Assembly: GCA_041485845.1 (NCBI GenBank)
Contig: JBGPKH010000054.1
Span: 1 to 24,295, forward strand
Direction of reading: 5' to 3'
DNA length: 24,295 bases
Source: OMOG01 sp041485845
GTDB lineage: Bacteria > Acidobacteriota > Terriglobia > Bryobacterales > Bryobacteraceae
Shown here: positions 22,111 through 24,295 of the stretch, one piece after another
How positions within the stretch are numbered: the first letter of the stretch is position 1
Layout: every line of letters starts with the position of its first letter
Notes under the pieces: generated by a model
What the model was told of the DNA's origin: nothing
The model's database searches: none
What the model saw: only the letters and a program-made list of their open reading frames with translations
Translations under genes and position numbers: made by a program

Positions 22111-23502
22111 CTACGACTCGAATATATACCCTTCTTCGCCGTGCATGCTCAGGTCCAGGCCTTCCCTCTCCTCCTCCTTGCGGACGCGCAGCCCCAGTGT
22201 CATGTCGCAGATCTTCAGGATGATCAGAGTTCCCACAATCGCCAGGCCCCAGGCGATGGCGCAACCAATGAGCTGATTCATCACCTGCCCGCCGTTGCCG
22301 TCCACCATCCCCAGGGGCATCGTCTTCCCGGCGGCGTCCTTCAAATTGGTGTTCACCACGCTGGTGGCGAAAACGCCGGTGAGGATGGCGCCCAGCGTTC
22401 CGCCGGCGCCGTGGACCCCGAAAGCGTCCAGCGCGTCGTCGTAGCGGAACTTAGCCTTCACGCGCGTCACCATGAGGTAGCAAACCACGCCCGCACAGAG
22501 CCCGATCAGCAGCGCCGGGAAAGGCTTGACGAATCCCGAGGCTGGCGTGATCGCCACCAGCCCCGCTACGCACCCCGAGATTCCGCCCAGCACGCTGGGC
22601 TTGCCGTTCTCCATCCATTCCGCGGCGATCCAGCCCAGCGTCGCCGCCGCCGCGCCGAAATGCGTCGCCACAAACGCGCTGGTGGCCAGCCCCGAAGCGG
22701 CCAGCGCGCTGCCCGCGTTGAACCCGAACCAGCCCACCCACAACAGGCACGCGCCGATGAAACTGATCACCAGGTTGTGCGGCTTGAGCGTGGATCCGGG
22801 AAAGTCCATCCGTTTCCCCAGGTAGAGCGCGCAGACCAGCGCGGAAACTCCCGACGTAATATGCACCACCGTGCCGCCGGCGAAATCGAAACAGGGAATC
22901 TTGCCGCCCAGAAAGGCATTGAGCAATCCGCCCTTTCCCCACACCATGTGGGCCATCGGGAAATACACCAGCAGGCTCCACAAAACGGTGAACAGCAGCA
23001 TGGCGCTGAACTTCATCCGCTCGGCGAACGCGCCCGAGATCAGCGCCGGGGTGATGATCGCGAACATCAACTGGTAGATCATGAAGGTCTGTTGCGGGAT
23101 GGTGCCGGCGTAGTCCGGGTTGGGCGCGCTGCCCACGTTGTTGAGAAACGCGAAGTGCAGGTCCCCGATGAAGGGCGAAGATCCGCCGAACGCCAGGCTG
23201 TACCCAACCACCGCCCAGATCACCGTCACTACGGCCATCAGGATGAAGCTGTGCATCATGGTGCCCAGCACGTTCTTGCGCCGCACCAGGCCGCCGTAAA
23301 AGAGGGCCAGCCCGGGGCCCGTCATCATCAGGACCAGCGCGGCGCTCACCAGCATCCAGGCGTTGTCTCCGGCGCTTTGTGCCGACTTCGTAGCCTCTTC
23401 GACCGCCGCAAGTCTCGATTGCACGTCCGCGCCCGCCTGCGCAGACAGAGCCGCCGGTATCAGAAACAGTGACAGGGCACGGAGCCGAAACGGGGATTCC
23501 AT
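22111..23502 (-). CDS. amtB: Ammonium transporter AmtB
   Basis: An inner-membrane ammonium channel of 463 residues. A signal-like N-terminus ('LRALSLFLIPAALSAQ') and a short helical segment precede the first core helix ('NAWMLVSAALVLMMTGPGLA', 48-67). Eleven hydrophobic segments can be followed. Key residues are present: D206 in 'FDFAGGTVVHITSG', the pore histidines H214 and H364 ('DAFGVHGAGGTLGAI'), and 'GPGLALFYGGLVRRKNVL'. The C-terminal tail 'EREGLDLSMHGEEGYIFES' is the region PII proteins contact. It is the first gene of the amtB-glnB-glnD operon. ATG 23502 has no Shine-Dalgarno sequence; a small perfect palindrome lies right in front of it. No sigma-54 (NtrC-type) promoter was recognised upstream. 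Confidence 0.97.
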   Translation of the reverse strand: MESPFRLRALSLFLIPAALSAQAGADVQSRLAAVEEATKSAQSAGDNAWMLVSAALVLMMTGPGLALFYGGLVRRKNVLGTMMHSFILMAVVTVIWAVVGYSLAFGGSSPFIGDLHFAFLNNVGSAPNPDYAGTIPQQTFMIYQLMFAIITPALISGAFAERMKFSAMLLFTVLWSLLVYFPMAHMVWGKGGLLNAFLGGKIPCFDFAGGTVVHITSGVSALVCALYLGKRMDFPGSTLKPHNLVISFIGACLLWVGWFGFNAGSALAASGLATSAFVATHFGAAAATLGWIAAEWMENGKPSVLGGISGCVAGLVAITPASGFVKPFPALLIGLCAGVVCYLMVTRVKAKFRYDDALDAFGVHGAGGTLGAILTGVFATSVVNTNLKDAAGKTMPLGMVDGNGGQVMNQLIGCAIAWGLAIVGTLIILKICDMTLGLRVRKEEEREGLDLSMHGEEGYIFES

Positions 23503-23503
23503 G

Positions 23504-23516
23504 GGTAAACTTTACC
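23504..23516. promoter_or_regulatory. 13-bp palindrome touching the amtB start
   Basis: GGTAAA-C-TTTACC is a perfect inverted repeat that begins one base upstream of the amtB ATG. On the minus strand it covers the place where a ribosome site would be. It could be an operator, or a small hairpin that controls translation. It may also be chance. Confidence 0.35.
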
Positions 23517-23661
23517 AAACCGCCGATTCACCCATTCTCCCCTATCGACTTGGAGGCCCAAAAACGGAACTTTCTATAGACGGTATCGTAATTTCTTATT
23601 GCCGTCCGCCAAAGTGTGCGCAGCCGCACAGAGAATCGGATACACCGGTCTGATTCTGGCG

Positions 23662-23815
23662 TATAATCGAGACGTCTGGAATGGACTAAGCTGACCGGCA
23701 GCGTTTGACGTGAGCCTCCGTCGCCCCGGATAGCGCTCAGGCGCACGGGAAGCGATCGGGGCCGCTGCCGAGGGCCGGCCGGGTGTGGTACTCCCGGCCG
23801 GCCAGTTCGTTTAGA
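23662..23815 (+). ncRNA. Candidate structured small RNA upstream of amtB
   Basis: A perfect TATAAT (23662-23667) without a clear -35 box is followed by about 135 bases with no gene but dense pairing. The outer helix is CGGCAGCG (23696-23703) with CGCTGCCG (23763-23770). Inside it lie a hairpin GACG (23707-23710) with CGTC (23719-23722) and a helix GCCCCG (23723-23728) with CGGGGC (23757-23762), which encloses GCGC-TCAG-GCGC (23733-23744). The inner helices abut with no spacer, and the second abuts the outer helix, as in a compact three-way junction. A perfect 11-bp hairpin then closes the segment. I do not recognise the family. GC-rich DNA pairs easily by chance, so this is a candidate only. 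Confidence 0.4.
23773..23803. terminator. Strong GC hairpin between the candidate RNA and the receptor remnant
   Basis: GGCCGGCCGGG (23773-23783) and CCCGGCCGGCC (23793-23803) form a perfect 11-bp stem with a 9-base loop. It lies just past the end of the receptor remnant on the minus strand and after the candidate RNA on the plus strand. On the plus side the sequence continues AGTTCGTTTAG, a poor T-run; on the minus side there is none. Confidence 0.6.
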
Positions 23816-24072
23816 ACACGATCTTCCCCGAGACTTGCAGAATCCGGTTGTCCAGCGTCTGGCTGGCGTACGTCCCGAAATTGGTCGCCGCCGTAAACGC
23901 GCCCGTTGCCGCGGCGAAGTTGAACTTTCCCGTTCGCACGTTGGTCGAAAGGGATGGCGGCTTCGGAAGGGTCCGTAATGCTGCCGGTAATCGTCCCGGT
24001 TAGCGCCTGTTGAGCGGAGGCAAGAAACGGAACGGCCGCAAGGAACAAGACAATTCGGGCTTTACGAAACAT
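23811..24072 (-). pseudogene. TonB-dependent receptor gene collapsed by internal deletion
   Basis: From ATG 24072 the frame reads a signal peptide and the start of a carboxypeptidase-regulatory domain ('MFRKARIVLFLAAVPFLASA', then 'QQALTGTITGSITDPSEAAI'), the usual opening of acidobacterial TonB-dependent (Oar-like) receptors of about 1000 residues. Past about 23955 this frame turns into unrelated sequence. In the frame that ends with TAA at 23811-23813 the same DNA encodes a typical outer-membrane barrel end, 'NFGTYASQTLDNRILQVSGK' followed by IVF and stop. The middle of the gene is therefore missing and the two remaining ends are out of frame. A GAGGG ribosome site precedes the ATG, so a short non-functional peptide might still be made. 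Confidence 0.7.
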
Positions 24073-24295
24073 GTGCGAGCACCCTCTAAAATATGGATGT
24101 TTCCATTCTAGCCTCAATCCATAATCCGTGCGGTTTCGGAGCCGCGGCCGTGAGGGAGCGGTCGTCAACCCTTAGGTCAGAACTCCTGATCTCGCCCAGT
24201 AATTTCTCACAGTCGGTGAAAACAGAATGAGCCGGAAATGTATTTGCGGAGTGGACGGCAAAAGGTTTAAGAGAGAAGGATGCCGCAACTGCAAC
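24073..24295. other. Window end: upstream region of the receptor remnant
   Basis: On the minus strand TTGAGG, 17-18 bases, and ATATTT/TATTTT may be the old promoter of the receptor gene, with GAGGG before its ATG. At the extreme end, on the plus strand, ATG at 24280 after GAGAGAAGG could start a gene that leaves the window ('MPQLQ' is all that is seen). Nothing else was recognised. Confidence 0.3.

Noticed and set aside
22081..23472. A 463-codon plus-strand frame opposite amtB
   Set aside because: It is a mirror of the amtB codons, with His/Arg/Gln-rich low-complexity sequence and no motif; AmtB is certain on the other strand.
23690..23770. Small SRP (4.5S) RNA
   Set aside because: CTCAGG and GGGAAGCG faintly recall the SRP domain IV, but the conserved GGAAG...AGCAG internal loop and helix do not form here.
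1..24295. CRISPR arrays, tRNA or rRNA genes, prophage or defence islands
   Set aside because: No regularly spaced repeats, cloverleaf-like sequence, rRNA stretches, phage genes or nuclease/helicase defence genes were seen on either strand.

Overview
The window reads as chromosome of an acidobacterium, most likely a Bryobacterales/Solibacter-like member of Acidobacteriota. This is an inference from four things. Coding DNA is visibly GC-rich. A secreted protein carries the TIGR03437 type of domain that is abundant in that group. There is an Acidobacteria-style TonB receptor remnant with a carboxypeptidase-regulatory N-terminus. There are also a secreted DUF711 protein and large tandem TolC-like proteins of the style common there. 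No rRNA, tRNA, CRISPR array or intact transposase gene was seen.

Layout. At 1-3702 lie the tail of an unknown gene, a GT4 glycosyltransferase and a secreted TIGR03437-domain protein, the last two separated by interlocked hairpins. At 3773-5120 is a queC-queE pair for 7-deazaguanine (queuosine precursor) synthesis. At 5204-6924 a histone-deacetylase-fold amidohydrolase converges with a HEAT-repeat protein. At 7150-12042 a tightly packed plus-strand series follows: L,D-transpeptidase, a 53-residue membrane peptide with a strong ribosome binding site, an unknown secreted protein, a compact family-5 solute-binding-like protein, and an NtrY-like sensor kinase. A 143-bp element with inverted-repeat ends, followed by a decayed second copy of the binding-protein gene's tail, splits the last two genes. 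At about 12110-13990 a patch of visibly lower GC carries a purB-family lyase with its own promoter and a long leader. At 14121-15332 is a secreted DUF711 protein, and at 15573-19414 two tandem TolC-like outer-membrane genes.

The minus-strand operon amtB-glnB-glnD (23502 down to 19391) is a complete ammonium-sensing module: transporter, PII protein with the modifiable Tyr51, and the PII uridylyltransferase. Upstream of it lies a candidate structured RNA with its own -10 box and a perfect 11-bp GC hairpin. Next to that is a TonB-dependent receptor gene reduced to its first ~40 and last ~45 codons by an internal deletion.

No established defence system or biosynthetic cluster is present. The best leads for something undescribed are the candidate RNA at 23662-23815, the transpeptidase/peptide/binding-protein/kinase series, the 143-bp element with its duplicated gene tail, and several genes without a Shine-Dalgarno sequence whose -10-like box sits 5-6 nt before the start codon, which suggests leaderless transcripts.
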